19,701 bases of DNA from UBA2658 sp964617335 (GCA_964617335.1 CAZTXG010000031.1:1-19701); one strand, 5' to 3'. Counted from the first letter of the stretch, positions 1-7,168 are shown. A program made the numbers and translations. The notes: generated from the letters alone by a model not told the origin.

Positions 1-198
1 TAAGCTTTTATATCCTTCCTCACTGTTTTTTCCCTTCTGTTTTCCCTGCTCATCCTGCTTTTGCTCATTTTCTCCTGTGCCCTCTCCGCTAAGTATACTA
101 AGACGGCTCATAATTTCAGGATTATCTCTTAAGTTCATAATAAGATAAAGTCCTATCAGCATGATGAGCATTACAAATATGGTCTTTTTAGTACCCAA
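1..198 (-). CDS. Membrane-anchored protein, 5' part only (runs off left edge)
   Basis: The frame reads leftward and is open to the window edge, giving 66 residues. The TTG start at 198-196 is chosen because a GGAGG lies 7 nt upstream (positions 206-210). The N-terminus has a short basic stretch (GTKK) followed by about 16 hydrophobic residues (IFVMLIMLIGLYLIM), which looks like an uncleaved membrane anchor with the rest of the protein outside. After it comes a very hydrophilic linker rich in Glu, Gln and Lys. No domain is visible in this part, so I cannot name a function. The TTG start and its good Shine-Dalgarno argue for a real gene. It lies about 100 nt downstream of the possible small ORF at 301-435 on the same strand and could share its transcript. 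Confidence 0.65.
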   Translation of the reverse strand, partial: MGTKKTIFVMLIMLIGLYLIMNLRDNPEIMSRLSILSGEGTGENEQKQDEQGKQKGKNSEEGYKSL

Positions 199-300
199 AT
201 TTCCGCCTCCCTTGCTTCATTTAATCAACTGAAGCTTTATTCTTTGCTTAGGGCAGCTTTCTTTTAATTATCATTTATACTTATGCTTATAAGCTGTGTC

Positions 301-435
301 CTATTCCACAGGCGGACCGTCTTTTGATGGCTCTTTTTTGCTTTCTCCGGTCAAAAAACTGTAAATCTTGCTCCGAGGGCTAAAAAAAGGATTTACATAA
401 TGCAAAATTATTGACAACCTTCTTGCATTTTTCAT
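301..435 (-). CDS. Possible small basic protein, 44 residues, function unknown
   Basis: This ATG-to-TAG frame encodes 44 residues. It begins MKNARRLSIILHYVNPF and ends with a charged, proline-containing tail (ESKKEPSKDGPPVE). An AGAGGG lies 7 nt upstream of the ATG on the minus strand, which is the main reason to take it seriously. The first half is basic and moderately hydrophobic, the second half highly charged. I do not recognise a family. It precedes the left-edge membrane protein in the same direction with about 100 nt between them. The frame is short enough that chance cannot be excluded. Confidence 0.4.
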   Translation of the reverse strand: MKNARRLSIILHYVNPFFSPRSKIYSFLTGESKKEPSKDGPPVE

Positions 436-597
436 AGTTTTACCCTCTGGTCAACTATCAAATGTCTAATAAATATGGCAATGCGCATATACAATATTTT
501 GTGTTTAGGCCTTGCAATGCCAGTGTTATCAAGGCATATCTTGTGGGTATGTTTAAATTATCTCATTTCATTTATGTCATTTTGTACAAATTTGCTA

Positions 598-627
598 TTG
601 AAATTTATACATAAAAATGAATATAGT
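598..627 (+). promoter_or_regulatory. Candidate sigma-A promoter of the SleB-like gene
   Basis: TTGAAA (598-603) and TATAGT (622-627) are separated by 18 bp. This gives a predicted start near 634, about 60 nt before the ATG at 694 and inside the left arm of the inverted repeat at 631-666. The match is moderate. I found no convincing sigma-G type element at correct spacing, although a TGAATA is present at 618-623. Confidence 0.4.
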
Positions 628-630
628 TAT

Positions 631-666
631 GTCATAAGATGAAATGTACTATTGGCATCTTATGAC
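631..666 (+). promoter_or_regulatory. Perfect 11-bp inverted repeat (operator or 5' leader hairpin)
   Basis: GTCATAAGATG (631-641) and CATCTTATGAC (656-666) are exact reverse complements separated by 14 nt. The element sits just downstream of the candidate promoter and 27 nt before the start codon of the SleB-like gene. It could be a dimeric repressor operator at the transcription start, or a stem-loop at the extreme 5' end of the mRNA. No T-run follows, so it is not a terminator. Confidence 0.6.
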
Positions 667-693
667 CTAAGAAATTTGAACTGGGAGCGTATT

Positions 694-1569
694 ATGAAAC
701 ATAGGCTAAAATCTAAAATTTCAATAATATGCGCTGTGTGTTTGCTTTTTTGTATAGCGGTCGGCTTTTCCGCTGCATATGCCGCAGGTGATACGGAATA
801 TGGCGAGGCGGATTTTACCGACGCTGAAATACCCATGTACATAAACGGCATAAAAGTTGCCGATGGAGTTAAGGTTTTTGATACAACCTATATCTCACTT
901 CGCGCATTTGTAGAATTTGTTGGAGAGCAAACAGACATCGCATGGAACGAGGAGACAAGCACTGTAACTGTTACCTGCGAAGGGCTTGAACTGACTGCCG
1001 CAAGCGGCGCAAATTACTTTGCCGCTAACGGGCGCTGTTTCTATGTCCCTTACGGCGTTCTTAATATAAACGGCTCTATTTCGGTACCGGTGCGGGAGAT
1101 TGCAAAAGTCTTTTCTGTGGATATCGAATGGGACGAGGAAAGCTCCTCTGTCAGTATTTGTGCCGACGGGCCTTCCATTATCGAGAACGGCGGCGACTAC
1201 TATAACATTGACGACCTATACTGGCTTGCCCGTCTCATAAACTCTGAGTCGGGAAACCAGCCCTTGGATGGAAAAATTGCCGTTGGCAATGTGGTAATGA
1301 ACCGTGTAAGTGATCCCAGCTGTCCGGACAGCATTTACGGCGTAATCTTTGACAAAAGATATGGCGTTCAGTTTAGTGTTACCGAAACCGGCGGTATATA
1401 CGCAGAGCCAAACGAAGAATCCCTGATTGCCGCTAAAATTTGCCTTGAGGGCTACAATATTGTTGAAGACTCAATTTACTTCGTAAACCCCGAAATAGGC
1501 GCCTACTCATGGTTTGTGCAAACCAGAGTTTTTGTTGCTACCATTGGCGACCACGATTTCTACGCATAG
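694..1569 (+). CDS. Secreted stalk-domain/SleB-type cell-wall hydrolase
   Basis: A predicted exported peptidoglycan hydrolase of 291 residues. Residues 1 to about 31 form a signal peptide (basic start, hydrophobic core, AYAA near the likely cleavage site). About 45-155 resembles the copper amine oxidase N-terminal (stalk) fold common in clostridial exported proteins (VADGVKVFDTTYISLRAF, then SVPVREIAKVF). About 173-290 matches the SleB/CwlJ hydrolase domain: LARLINSESGNQP, then KIAVGNVVMNRV, then FVNPE and a GDHDFY end. Glu185 is at the position of the SleB catalytic glutamate. The ATG at 694 is preferred over an upstream TTG because GGGAG lies 6 nt before it and the signal peptide then starts correctly. 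In Bacillus, SleB degrades spore cortex and needs YpeB. A ypeB lies about 4 kb away here in the opposite orientation. It could instead act in vegetative wall turnover. Confidence 0.88.
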   Translation: MKHRLKSKISIICAVCLLFCIAVGFSAAYAAGDTEYGEADFTDAEIPMYINGIKVADGVKVFDTTYISLRAFVEFVGEQTDIAWNEETSTVTVTCEGLELTAASGANYFAANGRCFYVPYGVLNINGSISVPVREIAKVFSVDIEWDEESSSVSICADGPSIIENGGDYYNIDDLYWLARLINSESGNQPLDGKIAVGNVVMNRVSDPSCPDSIYGVIFDKRYGVQFSVTETGGIYAEPNEESLIAAKICLEGYNIVEDSIYFVNPEIGAYSWFVQTRVFVATIGDHDFYA

Positions 1570-1596
1570 ATATTTACTTGCTGAAAATAATATGTT

Positions 1597-1640
1597 ATAG
1601 TTGCAGGGTGTACCAAAAGGTATGCTCTGCAACTATTTTA
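1597..1640 (+). terminator. Rho-independent terminator after the SleB-like gene
   Basis: An 18-bp stem (1597-1614 with 1619-1636), fully paired if three G-U wobbles are allowed, closes on an AAAA loop. TTTATTAATTTT follows. It lies 27 nt after the stop codon and separates this gene from rsmG. Confidence 0.88.
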
Positions 1641-1690
1641 TTAATTTTCCGCGGAACTAAAACATATATGACCGCGATTGAGAGGTATAA

Positions 1691-2392
1691 ATGCTTTCAA
1701 TATTAAAAGACGGCTTTAAAGAGCTGTCCCTTGAACTTACAGACGAGGCAGCCCGCAGGTTTCAGCTATATTATGATTATCTCACCCAGCGAAACGCCGT
1801 TATGAACCTTACCGCCATAAACGGCGAGGCCGACACCGCGCGTTTGCACTTTCTCGATTGTGCGGCCCTTTGCAAAATCTATCCCTTTGCCGGCAAATCC
1901 GTTATAGATATCGGAACCGGCGCCGGCTTTCCCGGCCTTCCCCTTAAAATCACCCAGCCGTCTATAGAGCTTTGCCTTCTTGACGGAACAAAAAAACGAG
2001 TGGACTTTTTGCAGGAGACCTGTCAAATCCTTGATTTCCCTGATGTTCGCTGTCTTTACGAAAGGGCAGAAAATGCAGCCGCAGACATAGGCGGCAGCTT
2101 TGACGTGGCTGTTTCCCGGGCTGTTGCACGTTTAAACGTCCTTTGCGAGCTTTGCCTGCCCTTTGTTCATGTTGGCGGGGTCTTCATAGCCATGAAGGGT
2201 CCAGACTGCAGGCAGGAGCTTCTGGAGGCATCAAACGCTATTTCCATTCTAGGGGGCGGCGGCGCAAAAATAGAAAAATATATAATTCCAGGCACAGATA
2301 TAATCCACTCTGCGGTTATTATTAAAAAGCAAAGGCCCACTCCCCCTGTTTATCCCCGTAATTTCGGGCATATAAAAAAGCAGCCTCTTTAA
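1691..2392 (+). CDS. rsmG: 16S rRNA (guanine-527-N7) methyltransferase RsmG
   Basis: RsmG (GidB) methylates N7 of G527 in 16S rRNA of the small ribosomal subunit using S-adenosylmethionine; loss gives low-level streptomycin resistance in several bacteria. The 233-residue length is typical. Recognisable blocks are the N-terminal NLTAI segment, a RLHFLDC segment, the SAM-binding motif SVIDIGTGAGFPGLPLKI, the acidic post-motif DGTKKRVDFL, VAVSRAVA, and the family C-terminus YPRNFG followed by a short Lys-rich end. The ATG follows AGAGG with a 5-nt gap. It stands alone here, without the mnmG partner often found beside it, and is separated from glnN by 56 bp with no obvious terminator, so read-through into glnN is possible. 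Confidence 0.96.
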   Translation: MLSILKDGFKELSLELTDEAARRFQLYYDYLTQRNAVMNLTAINGEADTARLHFLDCAALCKIYPFAGKSVIDIGTGAGFPGLPLKITQPSIELCLLDGTKKRVDFLQETCQILDFPDVRCLYERAENAAADIGGSFDVAVSRAVARLNVLCELCLPFVHVGGVFIAMKGPDCRQELLEASNAISILGGGGAKIEKYIIPGTDIIHSAVIIKKQRPTPPVYPRNFGHIKKQPL

Positions 2393-2448
2393 AATAATAT
2401 AAAAACAAGGCTTCCGTACCTATATCTTCGGGGGCATGGAGGAAAAAT

Positions 2449-4539
2449 ATGATAAACCTACCCGAGCTTTTCGGCAGCATGGCCTTTAACGAAACAGTCA
2501 TGCGTGAGCGCCTGCCCATGGGGGCATATAAGGCTTTGAAAAGCACTATGAAAAAAGGCGTGCGGATGGATATGGACACCGCCAACATTGTTGCAAATGC
2601 CATGAAAGACTGGGCCATAGAAAAAGGTGTTACCCACTATACCCACTGGTTTCAGCCTCTTTCCGGAATTACGGCGGAAAAGCATGACGGCTTTATAAGC
2701 CCCTGCGCCGGCGGCGGAATTATAATGGAGTTTTCCGGAAAGGCTCTGATTAAAGGCGAGTCCGACGCTTCAAGCTTTCCCTCCGGCGGCCTTCGGGCAA
2801 CCTTTGAGGCCAGGGGCTACACCTCTTGGGACCCCACCTCCTATGCCTTTATAAAAGACGGTGTTTTGTGCATACCCACGGCCTTTTGTTCTTTCAGCGG
2901 CGAAGCGCTGGACACAAAAACTCCCTTGCTGCGCTCTATGGAAGCTCTAAACACCCAGACAAAACGTATTTTAAAGCTTTTTGGAAACGACTGCAGCCGA
3001 GTTTTTTCCACCTCTGGTCTTGAGCAGGAGTATTTTCTCATTGACCGCAGTACATACAACCAGAGAAACGACCTTATATACACAGGACGAACACTTTTCG
3101 GCGCCCGCCCTCCCAAGGGGCAGGAGCTTGACGACCATTATTTTGGTTCTATAAAAATTCGTGTATCCGCCTTTATGAAGGAGCTTAATGAGGAGCTTTG
3201 GAAGCTTGGCGTTCTGGCGAAAACCGAGCATAACGAGTCGGCCCCCGCCCAGCACGAGCTTGCCCCCATCTTCACCACTTCCAACATTGCTGTTGACCAT
3301 AACCAGCTTACAATGGAAATCATGCGAAAGGTTGCAAAGCGCCACGACCTAACCTGCCTTTTGCATGAAAAGCCCTTCGCCGGAATAAACGGCAGCGGGA
3401 AGCACAATAACTGGGCCATCTCCACAGACGACGGCACAAACCTCTTAGAACCCGGTGAAACTCCCGAGGAAAACGCCCAGTTTCTTCTTATCGTCTGCGC
3501 CGTTATAAAGGCTGTGGACGAATACCAAGACCTTTTGCGCATCTCTGCCGCTTCCTGCGGAAACGACCACCGTTTAGGAGGCAACGAAGCACCCCCCTCT
3601 ATTGTCTCCGTTTTTCTCGGTGACGAGCTTTCGGCGATTTTGGACGCAATTAAAGACGGAACTGTCTATGACAAAAAGGAATCCGGCAGCATAACCGTCG
3701 GTGTGGATGCCCTGCCCGCCTTCCCCCGGGATACGACAGACAGAAACCGCACCTCACCCTTTGCCTTCACAGGAAACAAGTTTGAGTTTCGTATGCCCGG
3801 CTCCTCCATGTCCGCCGCTTCTTCAACAACTTTTATAAACACCATTGTGGCAGAGTCTTTCCGCCAGTTTGCCGATAAGCTTGAAAATGCTTCAAACTTT
3901 ACGGCGGAGCTTAATGAGCTTATTAGAGAAACAATAAAAAAGCACGAGCGCATAATATTTAACGGCAACGGCTACGACGAAGCCTGGGTTAAGCTTGCGG
4001 AAAGCCGAGGGCTTTCAAACTATGTAACCACTGCCGACTGTATGCCCCGCCTGACTGACGAAAAAAACATAAAACTTTTTGAGCAGCATGGCATTTACTC
4101 GGAAAAAGAGCTTTTTGCCCGAAGGGACATACTTTTAGAAAACTACTGCAAGCAGGTGAAAATTGAAGCTCTCGTTATGATTGAAATGGTGAGGCGAGAC
4201 ATTCTCCCCGCGGTAATCCCCTATGAAAAAACCCTTGCTGACGCTATAATCGCCATGAGAACCGTTTCAAAAGACCTAAACTGCCGGACAGAAACTGCCC
4301 TGTTAAAGCAGGTATCTGAGCTGTTAGAGCAGGTTTCGGACTGCTGTGACAGTCTTGAAAAGTCTGTTGCCGGCATATGCACCCAGCCTTCAGAGCTTTA
4401 CGGCTCCCTTAGAAGCTGCAACGATGTGGTTTTGCGGGATATGCAAAATCTTCGCTCGGTTACAGACAGGCTTGAAACCCTTGTGGGCAAAGACATCTGG
4501 CCATACCCCTCATACGGCAGACTGCTTTACAGGGTCTAA
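2449..4539 (+). CDS. glnN: Type III glutamine synthetase (GSIII)
   Basis: GSIII makes glutamine from glutamate, ammonia and ATP in the cytoplasm. It is the large isoform (about 700 residues; 696 here) found in Bacteroides, cyanobacteria and many Clostridia. Signatures seen: ISPCAGGGIIMEFSGKAL near residue 85, the GSIII hallmark SDASSFPSGGLRATFEARGY (105-124), EQEYFLIDR (192-200), EHNESAPAQHELAPIF (260-275), the ATP/glutamate region LHEKPFAGINGSGKHNNWA (305-323), and FRMPGSSMSAASSTTF further on. The C-terminal third is the helical extension of this class. GGAGG lies 5 nt before the ATG. No glutamine riboswitch or nitrogen-regulator site is evident in the short gap from rsmG. A hairpin terminator follows the stop. 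Confidence 0.97.
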   Translation: MINLPELFGSMAFNETVMRERLPMGAYKALKSTMKKGVRMDMDTANIVANAMKDWAIEKGVTHYTHWFQPLSGITAEKHDGFISPCAGGGIIMEFSGKALIKGESDASSFPSGGLRATFEARGYTSWDPTSYAFIKDGVLCIPTAFCSFSGEALDTKTPLLRSMEALNTQTKRILKLFGNDCSRVFSTSGLEQEYFLIDRSTYNQRNDLIYTGRTLFGARPPKGQELDDHYFGSIKIRVSAFMKELNEELWKLGVLAKTEHNESAPAQHELAPIFTTSNIAVDHNQLTMEIMRKVAKRHDLTCLLHEKPFAGINGSGKHNNWAISTDDGTNLLEPGETPEENAQFLLIVCAVIKAVDEYQDLLRISAASCGNDHRLGGNEAPPSIVSVFLGDELSAILDAIKDGTVYDKKESGSITVGVDALPAFPRDTTDRNRTSPFAFTGNKFEFRMPGSSMSAASSTTFINTIVAESFRQFADKLENASNFTAELNELIRETIKKHERIIFNGNGYDEAWVKLAESRGLSNYVTTADCMPRLTDEKNIKLFEQHGIYSEKELFARRDILLENYCKQVKIEALVMIEMVRRDILPAVIPYEKTLADAIIAMRTVSKDLNCRTETALLKQVSELLEQVSDCCDSLEKSVAGICTQPSELYGSLRSCNDVVLRDMQNLRSVTDRLETLVGKDIWPYPSYGRLLYRV

Positions 4540-4573
4540 GCAGGCAAAGCTTAAGGTATCAACAGTCATATAC

Positions 4574-4630
4574 ATAGGTCAAGGAGTATTTAGATTTTTT
4601 TCTAAACACCCCTTGACCTATTTTTTAATA
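4574..4630 (+). terminator. glnN terminator overlapping the next promoter
   Basis: A 21-bp stem (4574-4594 with 4601-4621) with two A-C mismatches encloses a T6 loop and is followed by TTTTTAATA. It lies 34 nt past the glnN stop. The right arm contains the -35 box (TTGACC) of the downstream promoter. The loop-proximal part is an inverted repeat also present further downstream (see the operator entries). Confidence 0.85.
4588..4607 (+). promoter_or_regulatory. Upstream operator-like inverted repeat of the sdpRI-like unit
   Basis: ATTTAGA (4588-4594), six T residues, then TCTAAAC (4601-4607). Half-sites and 6-nt spacing are nearly identical to the repeat at 4644-4663; the centres are 56 bp apart. 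It lies just upstream of the -35 box and forms the top of the glnN terminator stem. A second binding site for the adjacent ArsR-type regulator is inferred. Confidence 0.5.
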
Positions 4631-4641
4631 TATGCTAAAAT
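4613..4641 (+). promoter_or_regulatory. Sigma-A promoter of the sdpRI-like operon
   Basis: TTGACC (4613-4618) and TAAAAT (4636-4641) are separated by 17 bp, each one base from consensus. The start codon of the regulator is 37 nt after the -10 box. The promoter is flanked on both sides by copies of the same inverted repeat. Confidence 0.75.
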
Positions 4642-4643
4642 CT

Positions 4644-4663
4644 ATTTAGATAAAATTCTAAAT
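4644..4663 (+). promoter_or_regulatory. Operator-like inverted repeat at the sdpRI-like transcription start
   Basis: ATTTAGA (4644-4650), TAAAAT, then TCTAAAT (4657-4663) is a perfect 7-bp inverted repeat. It begins 3 nt after the -10 box, where bound repressor would block initiation. ArsR-family proteins bind such AT-rich dyads as dimers, and the nearest candidate is the regulator encoded immediately downstream. Confidence 0.65.
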
Positions 4664-4677
4664 TGTGGAGGTGGAGT

Positions 4678-4947
4678 ATGGGCTTTCCGGATACCTTTAA
4701 GGCCTTGTCCGACCCTGTTAGGCGTGAAATTCTTTTGATGCTGAGAGGCGGCCCCCTCTCTGCCGGTGAAATCGGAAAAAACTTTGATATAACGGGGGCC
4801 AGCATATCCTATCACCTTTCACAGCTTAAAAAGGCCGGTCTTGTCATGGAAACAAAGCAAAAAAACTATGTATTTTACGAGCTTAACACCTCAGTTTTCG
4901 AGGAGCTTATGCTGTGGTTTTCTCAGTTTAGGGGGGGAGAAAAATGA
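4678..4947 (+). CDS. ArsR/SdpR-family autorepressor
   Basis: An 89-residue winged-helix regulator. The sequence starts GFPDTFKALSDPVRREIL, the ArsR-family opening. The recognition-helix region is ITGASISYHLSQLKKAGLV and the wing is ETKQKNYVFYELN. There is no CxC metal site, so it is not a typical metal sensor; the SdpR branch fits best because an SdpI-like gene follows. The ATG at 4678 has GGAGG 6 nt upstream inside an unusually long purine-rich site (GGAGGTGGAG). The stop overlaps the next ATG (ATGA at 4944-4947), so the two proteins are probably translationally coupled. In Bacillus subtilis SdpR represses its own operon and is held at the membrane by SdpI when the SdpC toxin is present. The inverted repeats around this promoter suit autoregulation. 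Confidence 0.88.
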   Translation: MGFPDTFKALSDPVRREILLMLRGGPLSAGEIGKNFDITGASISYHLSQLKKAGLVMETKQKNYVFYELNTSVFEELMLWFSQFRGGEK

Positions 4948-5591
4948 AAGCAATCAATAAAAAACAGCTTATAATATCTTGTCTTGTCTGCCTTTTGCCT
5001 CTCGCCCTTATTTTTTCCCTTTGGGACAGTCTGCCAGACCAGCTTCCCATACACTTTAATATGCAGGGTGAGGCAGATAACTACGCTCCAAAGGCAGCCG
5101 CTGCTTTTGGCCTTCCGGCTTTCATGGTTTTTTTAAATCTTATAATCTATTTTGCAATTAATGCCGACCCAAAAAAGAAAAATGTAAATGGAGCCATAGC
5201 CTTAATCTCTCTGTGGATTTCCCCTGTTTTAAGCCTTATTCTTGTTCCCTTAACGCTATTTAAGGGTCTGGGCTACAATATCCCAATAAATATTGTTGTG
5301 CCTGCCTTTGTGGGCCTAATTATCATCATAATAGGCAATTATTTGCCAAAAACCCGCCAAAGCTACACAGTGGGCATAAAGCTGCCGTGGACACTTAATG
5401 ACGAGGAAAACTGGAACAAAACCCACAGGTTTTCAGGCTTTGTCTGGGTCATTTGCGGAGCTGTTATTTTAATTAGCTCTTTTCTCGGCGGCGGTTTCTT
5501 TTTTCTGATTTTACCTATTATACTTTTGCTGCTTCTCCCCTTGGCCTATTCCTATCTGCTGTATAAAAGAAAATTAAGGAATAAACAATAA
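4944..5591 (+). CDS. SdpI-like integral membrane protein (DUF1648/SdpI)
   Basis: A 215-residue protein with about six hydrophobic segments. The first segment and the following loop, SLPDQLPIHFNMQGEADNYA, match the DUF1648 pattern. The C-terminal half carries the SdpI signature: RQSYTVGIKLPWTLNDEENW, then NKTHRFSGFVW, with two more membrane spans. SdpI of B. subtilis gives immunity to the SdpC killing factor and also sequesters SdpR. No sdpC-like or sdpAB-like gene is seen in this window, so the stimulus is unknown; it may sense another envelope-active agent. It is coupled by a 4-bp overlap to the regulator gene. The hairpin at 5678-5703 closes the unit. Confidence 0.85.
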   Translation: MKAINKKQLIISCLVCLLPLALIFSLWDSLPDQLPIHFNMQGEADNYAPKAAAAFGLPAFMVFLNLIIYFAINADPKKKNVNGAIALISLWISPVLSLILVPLTLFKGLGYNIPINIVVPAFVGLIIIIIGNYLPKTRQSYTVGIKLPWTLNDEENWNKTHRFSGFVWVICGAVILISSFLGGGFFFLILPIILLLLLPLAYSYLLYKRKLRNKQ

Positions 5592-5677
5592 AAACTCAAG
5601 GTTTGGCCTCACCATATCAATGGACGAAAGCCCTCAAATTGTTGGCCTTTACCTAAAATAACCTTTAAAAACCACGA

Positions 5678-5710
5678 GAGTGCGGCTTCATTTTGCCGCA
5701 CTCCCTTTTA
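5678..5710. terminator. Bidirectional terminator between the sdpI-like gene and ypeB
   Basis: A perfect 9-bp GC-rich stem (GAGTGCGGC 5678-5686, GCCGCACTC 5695-5703) has an 8-nt loop. CCTTTTAT follows on the plus strand, and the minus strand reads GTGGTTTTTAAA beyond its arm. It can therefore stop both converging transcripts. Confidence 0.85.
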
Positions 5711-5764
5711 TATTCTCCCTATAAGATTAATAACAGCCCCTAAGCTCGTGCAATATACCCGCCA

Positions 5765-7123
5765 TCATATGGTCAGTGTACCGTTTTCGTCCTCCAAAAC
5801 TATCAAAATCTTTTCCTGCTCACCTGTAATGGCGTTAACATATATGATAAAGCGCTGCTCATTTGCATCCTCGCACTCATACTCATGGCAAAGCACCTCT
5901 CTTTGTCCGGAGTTGGGGATAAGAACAGTGCCGGAGCCTAAAACCGTCAGTTCCTCCGGAACCTTGCTTTCGGCGGCTTCAAGAGAAACCTCAACCGGAG
6001 GCAGCTGCCTTTGATAGTGGGAGGTTATATAGCCGCTTGCCTCAAAGCTTTGCAGGCTTCCGTCGTCAAGGGCTATGCCAACTTTTAAAAGGTCAGAATA
6101 GCAGACAATCCCCTCCTGAACCCAGGCAAAGTTTGCCGTTAGGATATTATCGCTTATAAGGTAATAGCTCTCCTTCATATCCGTATAACCCCTGCGCTCT
6201 AAAAAGGTTTTTGCCATGTCTATGGCTTCCTTGGGGCTAAGCTGGCTGGTTTCAACATAGCGTGAGTTTAAAACCTGATACACAAGACCGCCGGCCTTAC
6301 TCACCGTTACACTGACATTGGCATTTCCAAGCTGGGTCTCAAAGGTGTAGGAGGGTATTTTTCCCTTTACCTCCCCTGTTGGATAAACCTGCTCGGCTCT
6401 AACCCCCAAAAAACGCGCGGCGGCCTTTCTGCCCTCGGATTTGTCTATCTCATCTTTTCCCTCAAGCATTCTGGGCTGTATATCCGCTATATGCTCAGAA
6501 AAAGGCCCGTCATATATAAGGGCCGGAATTTCCGGAAACTCAACTTCTGCCACTGCTATGCTGTCTCCTGCCGTTTGGGGGATAAATTCCCCCTCCCGCT
6601 CATCAAAGCTTTTGAGGCTTCTTTCGTATTGCTCCAGACTTACAAGTCCGCTGCCCATGGTTTCCTGTATAGACTTTAGGTTCATAGTCAAAATCGAAGC
6701 CGTGTCGGAAAGGGCCTTTAGATTTTCCTTTTCCTCCTGAGTAAACTCCTGGCCGGAAGCTGCCTTTTGAGACAGGGCAAAGGCATAGTCACCAACCTTG
6801 TTTATAAAAGCCGTGGTCTTTTCAAGCTCCGTTGTGGAAAAAGGTAAAATGCCCATTGCCATATCCGCTGTCTGGGCCTTTGCAAACACCTCGCTGCAAA
6901 CGGCCCCTGCCATTCCCGATGATGTTACGAGGAGGCTCTTTTTCAAGGCATTGTCAAGGTCAGAAACTCCTGTAACCAGCTCCTCAAAAGCATGGCGGTA
7001 GTTTGTTGCTATATACCTGTCGTTTTTTATGCATCTGTTTATAGAAACCACAGAAACGGCGCTTGCCGCCACAGCAACTATGGAGAGCAAAGTAATTATT
7101 GTTATCGCTGTTCTTTTTTTCAT
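5765..7123 (-). CDS. ypeB: Spore germination protein YpeB
   Basis: YpeB is the spore-membrane partner that stabilises and localises the cortex-lytic enzyme SleB. The 452-residue length is normal. Residues about 7-27 form an N-terminal membrane anchor, followed by a long helical region (about 35-175). The family signature EIPALIYDGPFSEHI lies at about 198-212, followed by PepSY-like repeats in the C-terminal half (ARFLGVRAEQVYPTGEVKG; DMAKTFLERRGY; AWVQEGIVCYSDLLKVGIAL; YVNAITGEQEKIL). The ATG at 7123 has an AAGGGGTG site upstream, which is predicted to lie in a hairpin. It lies 90 nt downstream of gltX and may be read from the gltX promoter. In Bacillus ypeB directly follows sleB; here the SleB-like gene is about 4 kb away on the other strand. 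Confidence 0.95.
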   Translation of the reverse strand: MKKRTAITIITLLSIVAVAASAVSVVSINRCIKNDRYIATNYRHAFEELVTGVSDLDNALKKSLLVTSSGMAGAVCSEVFAKAQTADMAMGILPFSTTELEKTTAFINKVGDYAFALSQKAASGQEFTQEEKENLKALSDTASILTMNLKSIQETMGSGLVSLEQYERSLKSFDEREGEFIPQTAGDSIAVAEVEFPEIPALIYDGPFSEHIADIQPRMLEGKDEIDKSEGRKAAARFLGVRAEQVYPTGEVKGKIPSYTFETQLGNANVSVTVSKAGGLVYQVLNSRYVETSQLSPKEAIDMAKTFLERRGYTDMKESYYLISDNILTANFAWVQEGIVCYSDLLKVGIALDDGSLQSFEASGYITSHYQRQLPPVEVSLEAAESKVPEELTVLGSGTVLIPNSGQREVLCHEYECEDANEQRFIIYVNAITGEQEKILIVLEDENGTLTI

Positions 7124-7128
7124 ATGAA

Positions 7129-7168
7129 AACACCCCTTTTGTGGCTATGTTTCCACAATCGGGGCGTT
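7129..7168 (-). promoter_or_regulatory. Hairpin covering the ypeB ribosome binding site
   Basis: On the minus strand AACGCCCC (7168-7161) pairs with GGGGTGTT (7136-7129, one G-U). Inside it GTGG pairs with CCAC (7156-7153 with 7144-7141) across a 4x4 internal loop. The right arm contains the Shine-Dalgarno GGGG of ypeB. It may lower ypeB translation. It may also be a weak gltX terminator, because GTTTTC follows, but the T-run is short. Confidence 0.5.

Noticed and set aside
411..438. TTGACA followed by CATAGT at 16 bp on the plus strand
   Set aside because: It lies inside the possible minus-strand ORF, over 200 nt from the nearest plus-strand gene, and a closer promoter is present at 598-627.
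618..648. TGAATA and TGTACTA as a sigma-G promoter for the SleB-like gene
   Set aside because: The spacing is about 21 bp, too long for the 17-18 bp expected, and the -10 match is imperfect.
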